This document shows, one piece after another, positions 1 to 5,204 of a DNA stretch of 12,985 nt (position 1 is the stretch's first letter; each line of letters starts with the position of its first letter). Source of the stretch: Streptomyces xanthophaeus. GTDB taxonomy: Bacteria > Actinomycetota > Actinomycetes > Streptomycetales > Streptomycetaceae. The position numbers were made by a program, and so were the translations under genes. The DNA lies in assembly GCF_000725805.1 (NCBI RefSeq), contig NZ_JOFT01000065.1, positions 1 to 12,985 on the forward strand, in the 5' to 3' direction. Below the pieces are notes generated by a model, which was given only the letters and a program-made list of their open reading frames with translations, made no database searches and was not told the origin of the DNA.

Positions 1-152
1 CCCCATTTGGCGGCCCTTTGGGGAGTGGAAAGCGCCGAGATGTAGCGAAATGCCGAATAATCCAACGACAGACTCCGAGAGGGCCGTTTTCCGCCCCCAA
101 CGGCCCCAGTTGGCCCCGAATGGCGCCCGAATGGCCTCCATCGGCGCCCCCG

Positions 153-192
153 CCGGCTCCCACCGGCCCCCACCGGCTCCCACCGGCCCCCA
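153..192. repeat. Two tandem copies of a 20-bp unit
   Basis: The unit CCGGCTCCCACCGGCCCCCA occurs at 153-172 and again at 173-192 without change. Each unit is itself made of two related 10-bp halves. It lies in non-coding, C-rich DNA. No function is apparent. Confidence 0.7.
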
Positions 193-270
193 ACTTCCCC
201 CACTGCCCGCAGGCGCCCGCTCGCGCCGCGAAAAGTCGGCACCGGCGGCCTGTGTGCCTATGTCCAGCCC

Positions 271-381
271 CAGACGGGTGGCAGACGCTGAGCGGGAGAA
301 GCGCGTAGCGATCTGTGGCGGCTTATGAACGGCCACAGACGGGCCGCGGACGCTAAACGGTGAGGAGCGCGTAGCGATTTG
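271..381. repeat. Imperfect 45-bp direct repeat pair flanking a hairpin
   Basis: The segments 271-315 and 336-381 are similar along their whole length, roughly four bases in five by eye. Both begin CAGACGGG and end with GCGCGTAGCGAT followed by YTG. The 20-nt spacer lies inside a hairpin: TCTGTGGC (312-319) pairs with GCCACAGA (332-339) around a 12-nt loop, so the stem uses the end of the first copy and the start of the second. This could be a duplicated regulatory element or a degenerate short dispersed repeat. Confidence 0.6.
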
Positions 382-504
382 ACGCGTGCCCCCGACCCTG
401 CCGGGCTGCTGGCCGGGGCCGGGCTGCGACTCGGCCCCCCGCAAGCCGTGCCCGCCGGGACCCTGATGCCCCGTCCCTGTGGCTTGTCCCCAGGAGACCA
501 TCCT

Positions 505-608
505 TTGGGGGCTTCCCGACAGTCCTTGTCTTTCCGTGTCGGGACGGGAGCGCCCTTGAGGGCCCGGCCCGGCACGGAAGGACCGTGGGACTGACGGGAA
601 TCCCCCAA
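505..608. repeat. Long imperfect inverted repeat / RNA hairpin
   Basis: The arms pair in blocks. TTGGGGG (505-511) pairs with CCCCCAA (602-608), TTCCCG (513-518) with CGGGAA (595-600), CAGTCC (520-525) with GGACTG (588-593), and TTCCGTGTCGGG (532-543) with CCCGGCACGGAA (568-579, one wobble pair). The apex has a further GCCC-TTGA-GGGC stem at 552-563. Single mismatches and one small internal loop separate the blocks. It ends about 108 nt before the protease start. It could be a terminator for an upstream transcript, a structured leader, or a small mobile-type repeat. Confidence 0.6.
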
Positions 609-700
609 GACTTCTCTGATTCGGCCAAGGGGTAACGGCCCCCCGAGCCGCCCCGCCTTGCACCTCGCGCCGACTCCGGGGCATGCTTCGCCGGGGCAAA

Positions 701-718
701 GGCGGAGGGATCATCATG
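701..718 (+). promoter_or_regulatory. Ribosome binding site fixing the protease start
   Basis: GGCGGAGGGA (701-710) lies 5-7 nt before ATG 716. It favours 716 over the in-frame ATG at 683, which has no comparable site upstream. Confidence 0.7.
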
Positions 719-1636
719 CCGGTGGACAAGCGGACCGTGGTGACGGCCGTGCTGTGTGCTGCGGCGGCCTTGGGGGCTTCCGCAGCGGTGGCCGTGTTGG
801 TGCCGCCGCCCGAGGGGGTTCCTGCGGCGCGGGCCAAGGCTGCGCCCACGGGGTCGGCGACGGAGTCGTCGCGATCGCAAGCGGCGAAGCCGCAGCTCTC
901 GACCCCTCCCGCAACCACCCTGCCGCCGCCCGTCACGCCTCAGCCCGGAGGCCCCGCCGCCTTCACCGGGGCCCTGTTCACGGGCGGTCTCGACGGCGAC
1001 CACTTCTGCACGGCGACCGTCGTGCAGAGCCCGGGCCGCAACCTGATCATCACCGCCGGCCACTGTCTACTCGACGGCGTGCAGGACGGGGAAGCGGTGT
1101 TCGCACCCGCATACGCCAATGGGTTTGCGCCGTACGGGACGTGGAAGCTGGAGGAGGTCTTCGAGGACGACCGCTGGGCCGAAGGCACGGACGACGCGTA
1201 CGACCTGGCCTTCGCCCGCCTCGCCCCCGACGACAAGGGCCGCACCATAGAGGACGTGACCGGCGCGGCCGTGCTGGACACCAGCGGACGTGCGGGCGAA
1301 GAGGTCACGGTCACCGGTTACCCCGCCGACCGCAAGGTTCCGCGTACGTGCACGGCCGTGGCTGTGCGGCAGAGTCCGACCGAACAGCGCTTCGACTGCG
1401 CCGACTTCCCCGGCGGCACCAGCGGCAGCGCGTGGATCGCCCGCGACGGGAAGATCGTCGGCATCCTCACCGGTGGCGACACGGACGACGTCTCGACCAG
1501 CACCGTCCTCGGGGACTACGCGGCTTCGCTGTACGCCAAGGCCACAGCTACGGCCAAGGCCGCCACAGTCACCCCCACCCCCACCCCCACCCGCACCCCC
1601 ACCGCCGAAGCCGGGACCGGCCCCAGCGCGCGCTGA
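716..1636 (+). CDS. Secreted trypsin-like serine protease
   Basis: This is a 306-residue exported serine peptidase of the chymotrypsin fold. The N-terminus has a short basic start (MPVDKR) and a hydrophobic segment at about 7-30, which is a signal peptide or anchor. A Pro/Ser/Thr-rich linker follows to about residue 82. The catalytic residues are visible: His116 in TAGHC, Asp163 in YDLAFARL, and Ser236 in GGTSGSAW. Cys98/Cys117 and Cys212/Cys228 are likely disulfides. The C-terminus ends in a Thr-Pro tail (TPTPTPTRTPT). I chose ATG 716 because GGAGG (704-708) sits 7 nt upstream. The in-frame ATG at 683 would add 11 residues before the signal peptide. The serine motif GTSGS is of the V8/glutamyl-endopeptidase style as much as the trypsin style, so substrate preference is open. 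It is probably transcribed alone. Confidence 0.85.
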   Translation: MPVDKRTVVTAVLCAAAALGASAAVAVLVPPPEGVPAARAKAAPTGSATESSRSQAAKPQLSTPPATTLPPPVTPQPGGPAAFTGALFTGGLDGDHFCTATVVQSPGRNLIITAGHCLLDGVQDGEAVFAPAYANGFAPYGTWKLEEVFEDDRWAEGTDDAYDLAFARLAPDDKGRTIEDVTGAAVLDTSGRAGEEVTVTGYPADRKVPRTCTAVAVRQSPTEQRFDCADFPGGTSGSAWIARDGKIVGILTGGDTDDVSTSTVLGDYAASLYAKATATAKAATVTPTPTPTRTPTAEAGTGPSAR

Positions 1637-1660
1637 GGTCCGCCCGCCTCCGTAAGCGCT

Positions 1661-1678
1661 CGCCCCGTCCCGGGGGCG
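1661..1678. terminator. Short GC hairpin after the protease gene
   Basis: CGCCCC (1661-1666) pairs with GGGGCG (1673-1678) around a 6-nt loop, 25 nt after the protease stop. There is no T-run, as is usual for actinobacterial terminators. It lies just upstream of the proposed -10 of the next gene. Confidence 0.35.
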
Positions 1679-1683
1679 GGTGC

Positions 1684-1698
1684 CAGAATCGGCCCGTG
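1684..1698 (+). promoter_or_regulatory. -10 box for a leaderless nucleotidyltransferase transcript
   Basis: CAGAAT (1684-1689) is followed by 6 nt and then GTG 1696. There is no Shine-Dalgarno sequence at the right distance. The geometry matches that of three other genes in this window. The first base departs from TANNNT, so this is the weakest of the four. Confidence 0.4.
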
Positions 1699-2508
1699 CT
1701 GAAGATCATCGAGGAAATGGCCCACCGGCTCGCCGAAGTGCCCGGCGTCGTGGGGGTGATGCTCGGCGGCAGCCGGGCGCGCGGGGAGCACCGGCCGGAG
1801 TCGGACTGGGACCTCGGCGTGTACTACCGCGGCGGGCTCGACCTCGCCGCGCTGGGCACGCTCGCCGGACCCGGCGTGGAGGTGGCCGGCCCCGGAGGCT
1901 GGGGCCCCTGGGTGAACGGCGGGGCGTGGCTGCGCGTCGACGGCGTGGCGGTGGACTGGATCCTGCGGGACCTGGACCGGGTCGAAGGGGTCTGGGCGGA
2001 CTGCCGCGAGGGCCGGTACGAGGTGGGCGTGCAGGCGGGTCATCCGCTCGGCTTCTGGTCGCCCTGCTACGCCGGTGAGGTGGCGCTCGGTCAGGTGCTG
2101 GCCGACCCGGGCGGGGAGCTGACGGAGCTGCGGCACCGGACCGCCGAGTACCCCGAGGCGCTGCGGCAGGCCTTGGCGGCGGGCGCCTGGGAGGCCGAGT
2201 TCCTCGTCGAGGCCGCCGCGAAGGGCGCGCAGCGGGAGGACACGCTGCACGTCGCGCTGTGCCTGTCGCGGGCGGTAGGGGTGCTGGTGCAGGCGATGTT
2301 CGCCGAGGACCGGCGCTGGTGCCTGAACGAGAAGGGGGCGCTGGCCGTCGCCGAGGCCCTGCCGTCCGCCCCGCCCGGTTTCGGCCCGCGGGTGCGCCGC
2401 CTGCTGGGGGAGTGCGGCGGGAGTGCCGGGGCGCTGGCGGCCACGGTGGCGGACGCGCGGGCGCTGGTCGCCGAGGTGCGCGCCGTGCTGCGGAGCCGTG
2501 GGGCCTAG
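1696..2508 (+). CDS. Nucleotidyltransferase domain protein
   Basis: This is a 270-residue protein of the pol-beta-type nucleotidyltransferase superfamily. The signature hGGS-x11-DxD is at residues 23-39 (MLGGSRARGEHRPESDWDL, with Asp37 and Asp39 as metal ligands). A third acidic residue is probably Asp87 in VDWILRD. The rest is Ala/Leu/Glu-rich and helical, as in the two-domain members of the aminoglycoside-nucleotidyltransferase type. Family members transfer a nucleotide to a small molecule or protein. The acceptor cannot be told here, and resistance should not be assumed. The frame is open far upstream, but that part runs through the protease gene, so GTG 1696 is the first sensible start. 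ATG 1717 is an alternative that would still keep the active site. It is convergent with the Nudix gene. Confidence 0.75.
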   Translation: MLKIIEEMAHRLAEVPGVVGVMLGGSRARGEHRPESDWDLGVYYRGGLDLAALGTLAGPGVEVAGPGGWGPWVNGGAWLRVDGVAVDWILRDLDRVEGVWADCREGRYEVGVQAGHPLGFWSPCYAGEVALGQVLADPGGELTELRHRTAEYPEALRQALAAGAWEAEFLVEAAAKGAQREDTLHVALCLSRAVGVLVQAMFAEDRRWCLNEKGALAVAEALPSAPPGFGPRVRRLLGECGGSAGALAATVADARALVAEVRAVLRSRGA

Positions 2509-2511
2509 CCA

Positions 2512-2541
2512 CGGGTCCCGGCCGCGATGAGCCGCGACCCG
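2512..2541. terminator. Hairpin between convergent genes
   Basis: CGGGTC (2512-2517) pairs with GACCCG (2536-2541), and an inner CGGC/GCCG (2519-2522 and 2531-2534) extends the stem past one mismatch. It starts 4 nt after the nucleotidyltransferase stop and could end transcription from both sides. A GCCGAGGCCTTCG direct repeat follows in the rest of the gap. Confidence 0.4.
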
Positions 2542-2581
2542 GCTCCGCCGAGGCCTTCGCCGGCCGAGGCCTTCGTGGGCC

Positions 2582-3034
2582 CTAGGCCAGCAGACCGAGG
2601 TGGACCGGTTCGGCCGGGGCGTTGGCCAGGAGGTCCGGCAGGCGCGGTGGCCAGAGGGGTTCGCCGAGGGCGGCCAGGCGCTGTGGGGAGAGCCACTGCC
2701 AGTGGATGCCGGGCTCTTCGAGGACAGGTTCGCGGTGGGGGCCGGTGGTGACGTAGATGTGCTCGTGCTGGCGGACGGGTATGCCCTGGTGCGTGAAGTC
2801 GTGCTCCCACGTGCACAGGAGCCGGCCCGGATCCAGGTCGGTCCACCCGGTCTCCTCGCGCAGCTCGCGCCGCACGCACTCCTCGGGGCTCTCGCCGGGG
2901 TCGATGCCGCCGCCGGGCGGCAGCCAGTGGATGCCGACCTCCACGTTGTTCTCGCGGAAGAGGAAGACCGATCCGGCGGGGGAGACGATGACAACGCGTG
3001 CTGCGTGACGTGGAGTTCGTGCCAGATTTTCCAT
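2582..3034 (-). CDS. Nudix hydrolase
   Basis: This is a 150-residue single-domain Nudix protein. A full Nudix box (G-x5-E-x7-REUxEExGU) spans residues 42-64, ending RELREETGW. Glu57, Glu60 and Glu61 would bind Mg2+. Nudix enzymes cleave nucleoside diphosphates linked to another group, such as (d)NTPs, ADP-ribose or capped nucleotides, and the box does not say which. The C-terminal stretch QWLSPQRLAAL and WPPRLPDLL is typical of the end of this fold. I chose ATG 3034 (MENLARTPRH) because the sequence before it translates to Gly/Arg/Pro-rich text unlike any Nudix lead-in, and because a TANNNT box sits 6 nt upstream. A longer frame back to 3187 is open. Divergent from the transpeptidase gene. 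Confidence 0.85.
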   Translation of the reverse strand: MENLARTPRHAARVVIVSPAGSVFLFRENNVEVGIHWLPPGGGIDPGESPEECVRRELREETGWTDLDPGRLLCTWEHDFTHQGIPVRQHEHIYVTTGPHREPVLEEPGIHWQWLSPQRLAALGEPLWPPRLPDLLANAPAEPVHLGLLA

Positions 3035-3046
3035 CAGTTCAGCGTA
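3032..3046 (-). promoter_or_regulatory. -10 box for a leaderless Nudix transcript
   Basis: Read on the minus strand, TACGCT (3046-3041) is followed by 6 nt and ATG 3034. There is no Shine-Dalgarno sequence. The spacing would place the transcript start at the A of ATG. I see no clear -35. Confidence 0.5.
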
Positions 3047-3173
3047 TGCCCCGGCCAGGGCTTTGCGGAGGGGGCTGCAGGGACCGGCCGGAGGCGGACC
3101 GCCCGCGTCGCGCCGGCATCCGGATCCCGCCCGTACCCGGCCCCCGCCCCGCCCGCCTCCCTCCCGCACGCAT

Positions 3174-3213
3174 GCCCGCACGGACATCCGTACGGACGTC
3201 CGTACGTGCGGGC
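3174..3213. promoter_or_regulatory. Nested palindromes, possible operator
   Basis: GCCCGCACG (3174-3182) and CGTGCGGGC (3205-3213) are a perfect 9-bp inverted repeat. Between them ACGGACATCCGT and ACGGACGTCCGT follow each other directly (3180-3203). The perfect 18-bp palindrome CGTACGGACGTCCGTACG occupies 3189-3206. The element lies between the divergent Nudix and transpeptidase genes, about 140 nt and 177 nt from their starts. It could be an operator for a dimeric regulator or a bidirectional hairpin. Confidence 0.5.
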
Positions 3214-3229
3214 CGGGGCCGGGCCGGGG

Positions 3230-3299
3230 CCAGGGCGAGCGCAGGCCGAGACCAGGGTGAGTGCAGGGCGAGACCAGGGTGAGCGCAGGGTGAGTGCAG
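3230..3299. repeat. 22-bp tandem repeats upstream of the transpeptidase gene
   Basis: GAGACCAGGGTGAGTGCAGG starts at 3248, and a near copy with one C for T starts at 3270, so the period is 22 bp. A partial copy precedes (CCAGGGCGAGCGCAGG, from 3230) and GAGTGCAG follows at 3292-3299. It is non-coding and ends about 90 nt before the start of the + gene. Confidence 0.6.
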
Positions 3300-3377
3300 C
3301 GGCAGGCCGGGGGCCGTGAGGGTGTGGCATCCGGTGCGTGCCCCCTGACGCTGCCCGCCTCGGAAGATCGGCTGCTG

Positions 3378-3393
3378 TACGGTCGGTGTGATG
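3378..3393 (+). promoter_or_regulatory. -10 box for a leaderless transpeptidase transcript
   Basis: TACGGT (3378-3383) is followed by 7 nt and ATG 3391. There is no Shine-Dalgarno sequence. This spacing decides between GTG 3388 and ATG 3391 in favour of ATG. Confidence 0.55.
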
Positions 3394-4218
3394 AGCAAGC
3401 ACGCCCGAGCCCGCTCCCGTAGCCCGCGCAGGCCGCGTACGACGCGCACGCCGCGCGCGTCCCGCCGCGTGGCCCTTGCCGCCACCCTCGGTCTGATGAC
3501 CTTCGGGGCGGGGTGGCTGTACGTCGCCCAGGACTCCCAGGTCGCCTCCGGGGCCGCCCTCCAGGCCCGTTCGGACGCCCGGCCGAAGGCCGTCGAGGAC
3601 CGGGCGGCGCGCAAGGCCCCGCGGGATCCCATGCAGGGCCTGACCGGGATCAGCGAGGGGACCAGGGCCAGGATCCCGGCGGAGTCCCTCCAGCTCGTCC
3701 TGGTCACCGGCAAGGCGGTGGACTCCTCGGAGTCCACGGCGACCCTCTACACCCGCCCCGCGGCCGGGGCCGACTGGGTGCGGGTCGCGAGCTGGCCGGC
3801 CCGCAACGGGGCCAAGGGCTGGTCCACGGAGCGCACCTACGGCGACCTGACCTCCCCGCAGGGGGTCTTCGCGCTGACGGACGCCGGCGGCCTGCTGTCG
3901 CCGCCGCCGGGCACGCGGCTCCCGTACGACGAGAGCAGCTCCTTCGTCGCCACGGGCCGGGGGGTGAACGGGGAGTCCCTGGAGGGTTCCTTCGACTACG
4001 TCGTCGCCATCGACTTCAACCGCAGGCCGGGCCGGTCCCCGCTGGATCCGGCCAAGCCGGAGGGCGAGGACAAGGGCGGCAACATCTGGCTCCACGTGGA
4101 CCACGACGGCCCTTCGCAGGGCTGTGTGGGTCTGCCGAAGGCGGCGATGCAGAAGGTCCTGGAGACCCTCGACCCGGCGGCTAAGCCGGTGATCGTGATG
4201 GGGCCGGAAGGCTTCTGA
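3391..4218 (+). CDS. Membrane-anchored L,D-transpeptidase-type (YkuD) protein
   Basis: This is a 275-residue protein. Residues 1-26 are very basic (Arg/Lys/Ser), a hydrophobic segment follows at about 27-46, and the rest would be outside the cell. The C-terminal half has the YkuD/L,D-transpeptidase core, with the signature WLHVDHDGPSQGCVGL at about 231-248 and nucleophile Cys245. Family enzymes form 3-3 cross-links in peptidoglycan or attach proteins to it, using a Cys acyl-enzyme. The motif differs from the classical SHGC-[IVT]-R/N form: Gln replaces His or Arg before GC, and no Arg follows. It looks like the compact COG3786-like branch seen in actinobacteria. Transpeptidase activity is therefore inferred, and hydrolysis or a lost function is possible. 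Its last 38 bp overlap the convergent membrane-protein gene. Confidence 0.75.
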   Translation: MSKHARARSRSPRRPRTTRTPRASRRVALAATLGLMTFGAGWLYVAQDSQVASGAALQARSDARPKAVEDRAARKAPRDPMQGLTGISEGTRARIPAESLQLVLVTGKAVDSSESTATLYTRPAAGADWVRVASWPARNGAKGWSTERTYGDLTSPQGVFALTDAGGLLSPPPGTRLPYDESSSFVATGRGVNGESLEGSFDYVVAIDFNRRPGRSPLDPAKPEGEDKGGNIWLHVDHDGPSQGCVGLPKAAMQKVLETLDPAAKPVIVMGPEGF

Positions 4219-4819
4219 GGCGGGGCCGGAGCAGCAGTCCGATGTAGGCGAGGTCGAAGACGCTGCACAGGATGCCGAGCCCGAGGATGAACGGTGCGTC
4301 CTCCAGCACCCCGAACAGCAGGGTGGGGGCCAGCGTCCCCAGCCATTTGGCGACGGCGATGGTCAGTGACTGGCCGCGGGGGCCGCGCCGGGCGGCGTAC
4401 AGGGCGATGAACAGGCCGGACATCAGCAGGTTCTGCAGGAACGCCGAGTACCGCGTCGCGTCGTGCACCCCGAAGTGCGCCAGGAACAGCCACTGCACGG
4501 CGAATCCGGTGCCGAACAGCAGGACCGACCAGGCCGCGAACAGGGGCCGGGTGACGAACTCCGGGAGTTCGGCCCGCCCGAAGCGCAGGTAGGTGTAGGC
4601 GATCACCACGTCGGCCGTCGCCCACACCACGTTCACCACGCCCTGTGCGGACGGCCCGGTGGTGAGGTCGTGGACGGCGTACGTCGCCTCCCAGGCGAAG
4701 TTCAGGGCGAGCGCGGCGACGGGCATCGCGTAGGTGCGGTCCCGCAGCCCGACGCGGATCGCCTCCACGTACACGAGCGTCCAGGCGATCCCGCTGACCA
4801 ATGTGAGAGTCAGGTCCAC
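4181..4819 (-). CDS. Seven-helix membrane protein, candidate transmembrane terpene cyclase
   Basis: This is a 212-residue, almost wholly hydrophobic protein. I count seven membrane segments, at about 3-21, 32-49, 61-78, 93-116, 127-142, 155-171 and 177-197. The second contains NFAWEATY (Glu44), the third ends in ATADVVIAY (Asp70), and the last contains SVFDLAYIG (Asp189). Size, seven helices, the N-x-x-WE-x-x-Y motif in helix 2 and an acid in the last helix match the PaxB/Pyr4 family, where acids in these helices start cyclisation of an epoxidised or plain prenyl chain. Bacterial homologues such as the drimentine cyclase DmtA1 are known. No prenyltransferase or epoxidase is in the window, so the substrate is unknown. 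The start is GTG 4819, with TAGGGT 6 nt upstream. It overlaps the transpeptidase gene tail to tail. Confidence 0.6.
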   Translation of the reverse strand: MDLTLTLVSGIAWTLVYVEAIRVGLRDRTYAMPVAALALNFAWEATYAVHDLTTGPSAQGVVNVVWATADVVIAYTYLRFGRAELPEFVTRPLFAAWSVLLFGTGFAVQWLFLAHFGVHDATRYSAFLQNLLMSGLFIALYAARRGPRGQSLTIAVAKWLGTLAPTLLFGVLEDAPFILGLGILCSVFDLAYIGLLLRPRLRSLPAPSRSPA

Positions 4820-4831
4820 GCGCGCACCCTA
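4817..4831 (-). promoter_or_regulatory. -10 box for a leaderless membrane-protein transcript
   Basis: On the minus strand TAGGGT (4831-4826) is followed by 6 nt and GTG 4819. There is no Shine-Dalgarno sequence. The spacing is identical to that at the Nudix and nucleotidyltransferase starts. Confidence 0.55.
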
Positions 4832-4888
4832 GCGAGCGCGGCGTGCGAGGGGAACGCTCACGTCCTCGGGCCTGGGCGGTGGCAGCCG

Positions 4889-5064
4889 GCCGTCCCCGGG
4901 CCGTCCCCCGGCTGTCCCCGGCTGTCCCCGGCTGTCCCCGGCTGTCCCCGGCTGTCCCCGGCCGTACCCGGGCCGTACCCGGGCCGTACCCGGGCCGTCC
5001 CGGGCCGTACCCGGGCCGTCCCGGGCCGTACCCGGGCCGTACCGGGCCGTCCGGGGCCGTCCGG
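4889..5064. repeat. 10/11-bp GC tandem repeat array in two sub-blocks
   Basis: Five exact copies of GCTGTCCCCG occupy 4911-4960, preceded by two looser copies. Ten units of GGCCGTACCCG (11 bp) or GGCCGTCCCG, GGCCGTACCG and GGCCGTCCGG (10 bp) follow at 4960-5064. The 10 and 11-bp forms partly alternate. The array lies between a leaderless minus-strand gene and the first operator of the catabolic set. No frame through it gives a plausible protein. Confidence 0.85.
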
Positions 5065-5123
5065 TGGCCGGCGGGTGGCCGGGCAATTCCGGCCCCGTCC
5101 GCGCTACGGTCCGTCCCGCCCCC

Positions 5124-5152
5124 TTGTCTGACGAACCGTCAGCTACGACGAT
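5124..5152 (+). promoter_or_regulatory. Possible promoter of the catabolic set
   Basis: TTGTCT (5124-5129) and GACGAT (5147-5152) are 17 bp apart and could be -35 and -10. The operator palindrome at 5128-5142 fills the spacer, so a bound protein would block polymerase. The match to consensus is modest. Confidence 0.35.
5128..5142. promoter_or_regulatory. Operator copy 1, CTGACG-AAC-CGTCAG
   Basis: This is a perfect 6-bp inverted repeat with a 3-bp centre, 62 nt before the first LLM gene. The same palindrome with a different centre recurs at 7016-7030. The size and symmetry suit a TetR-family dimer. No regulator gene is in the window. Confidence 0.65.
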
Positions 5153-5167
5153 GGCCCCGGCACCGGT

Positions 5168-5182
5168 ATGACGAATCGGCAG
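5168..5182. promoter_or_regulatory. Operator-like copy 2 (degenerate), ATGACG-AAT-CGGCAG
   Basis: It matches 10 of the 12 fixed positions of CTGACG-N3-CGTCAG. The centre is 40 bp from that of copy 1, about four helical turns. It is weaker and may be chance. Confidence 0.35.
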
Positions 5183-5204
5183 ACGAAGGCGAGGCGGGCC
5201 CGGC

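Larger units (their letters stand above)
1..700. other. Gene-poor stretch with repeats and hairpins
   Basis: I see no convincing gene here. Open frames exist on both strands, but they are Pro/Arg/Ala-rich translations of GC-rich DNA, carry no recognisable motif and overlap one another. The stretch holds a short tandem duplication (153-192), a 45-bp direct repeat pair (271-315 and 336-381) and a large imperfect inverted repeat (505-608). The left end may be the region downstream of a gene outside the window. Confidence 0.6.

Noticed and set aside
18..328. Two overlapping plus-strand open frames near the left edge
   Set aside because: They are Pro-rich translations of C-rich repeats, without a ribosome site or recognisable domain.
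1561..1603. CCCCCA simple repeat as a regulatory tract
   Set aside because: It lies inside the protease gene and encodes the Thr-Pro tail, which explains it.
658..1695. Upstream extension of the nucleotidyltransferase frame, giving a 616-residue protein
   Set aside because: This part runs through the protease gene in another frame and reads as Arg/Gly/His-rich text with no domain.
1516..2994. 492-residue minus-strand open frame
   Set aside because: It is antisense to the nucleotidyltransferase and shares DNA with the Nudix gene in a different frame. It has no motif, and its composition is typical of shadow frames in GC-rich DNA.
3035..3187. N-terminal extension of the Nudix protein
   Set aside because: The extension is Gly/Arg/Pro-rich, crosses the palindromes, and the downstream ATG has the better promoter context.
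4889..5064. CRISPR array
   Set aside because: Units are 10-11 bp and abut directly without spacers, and no cas genes are present.
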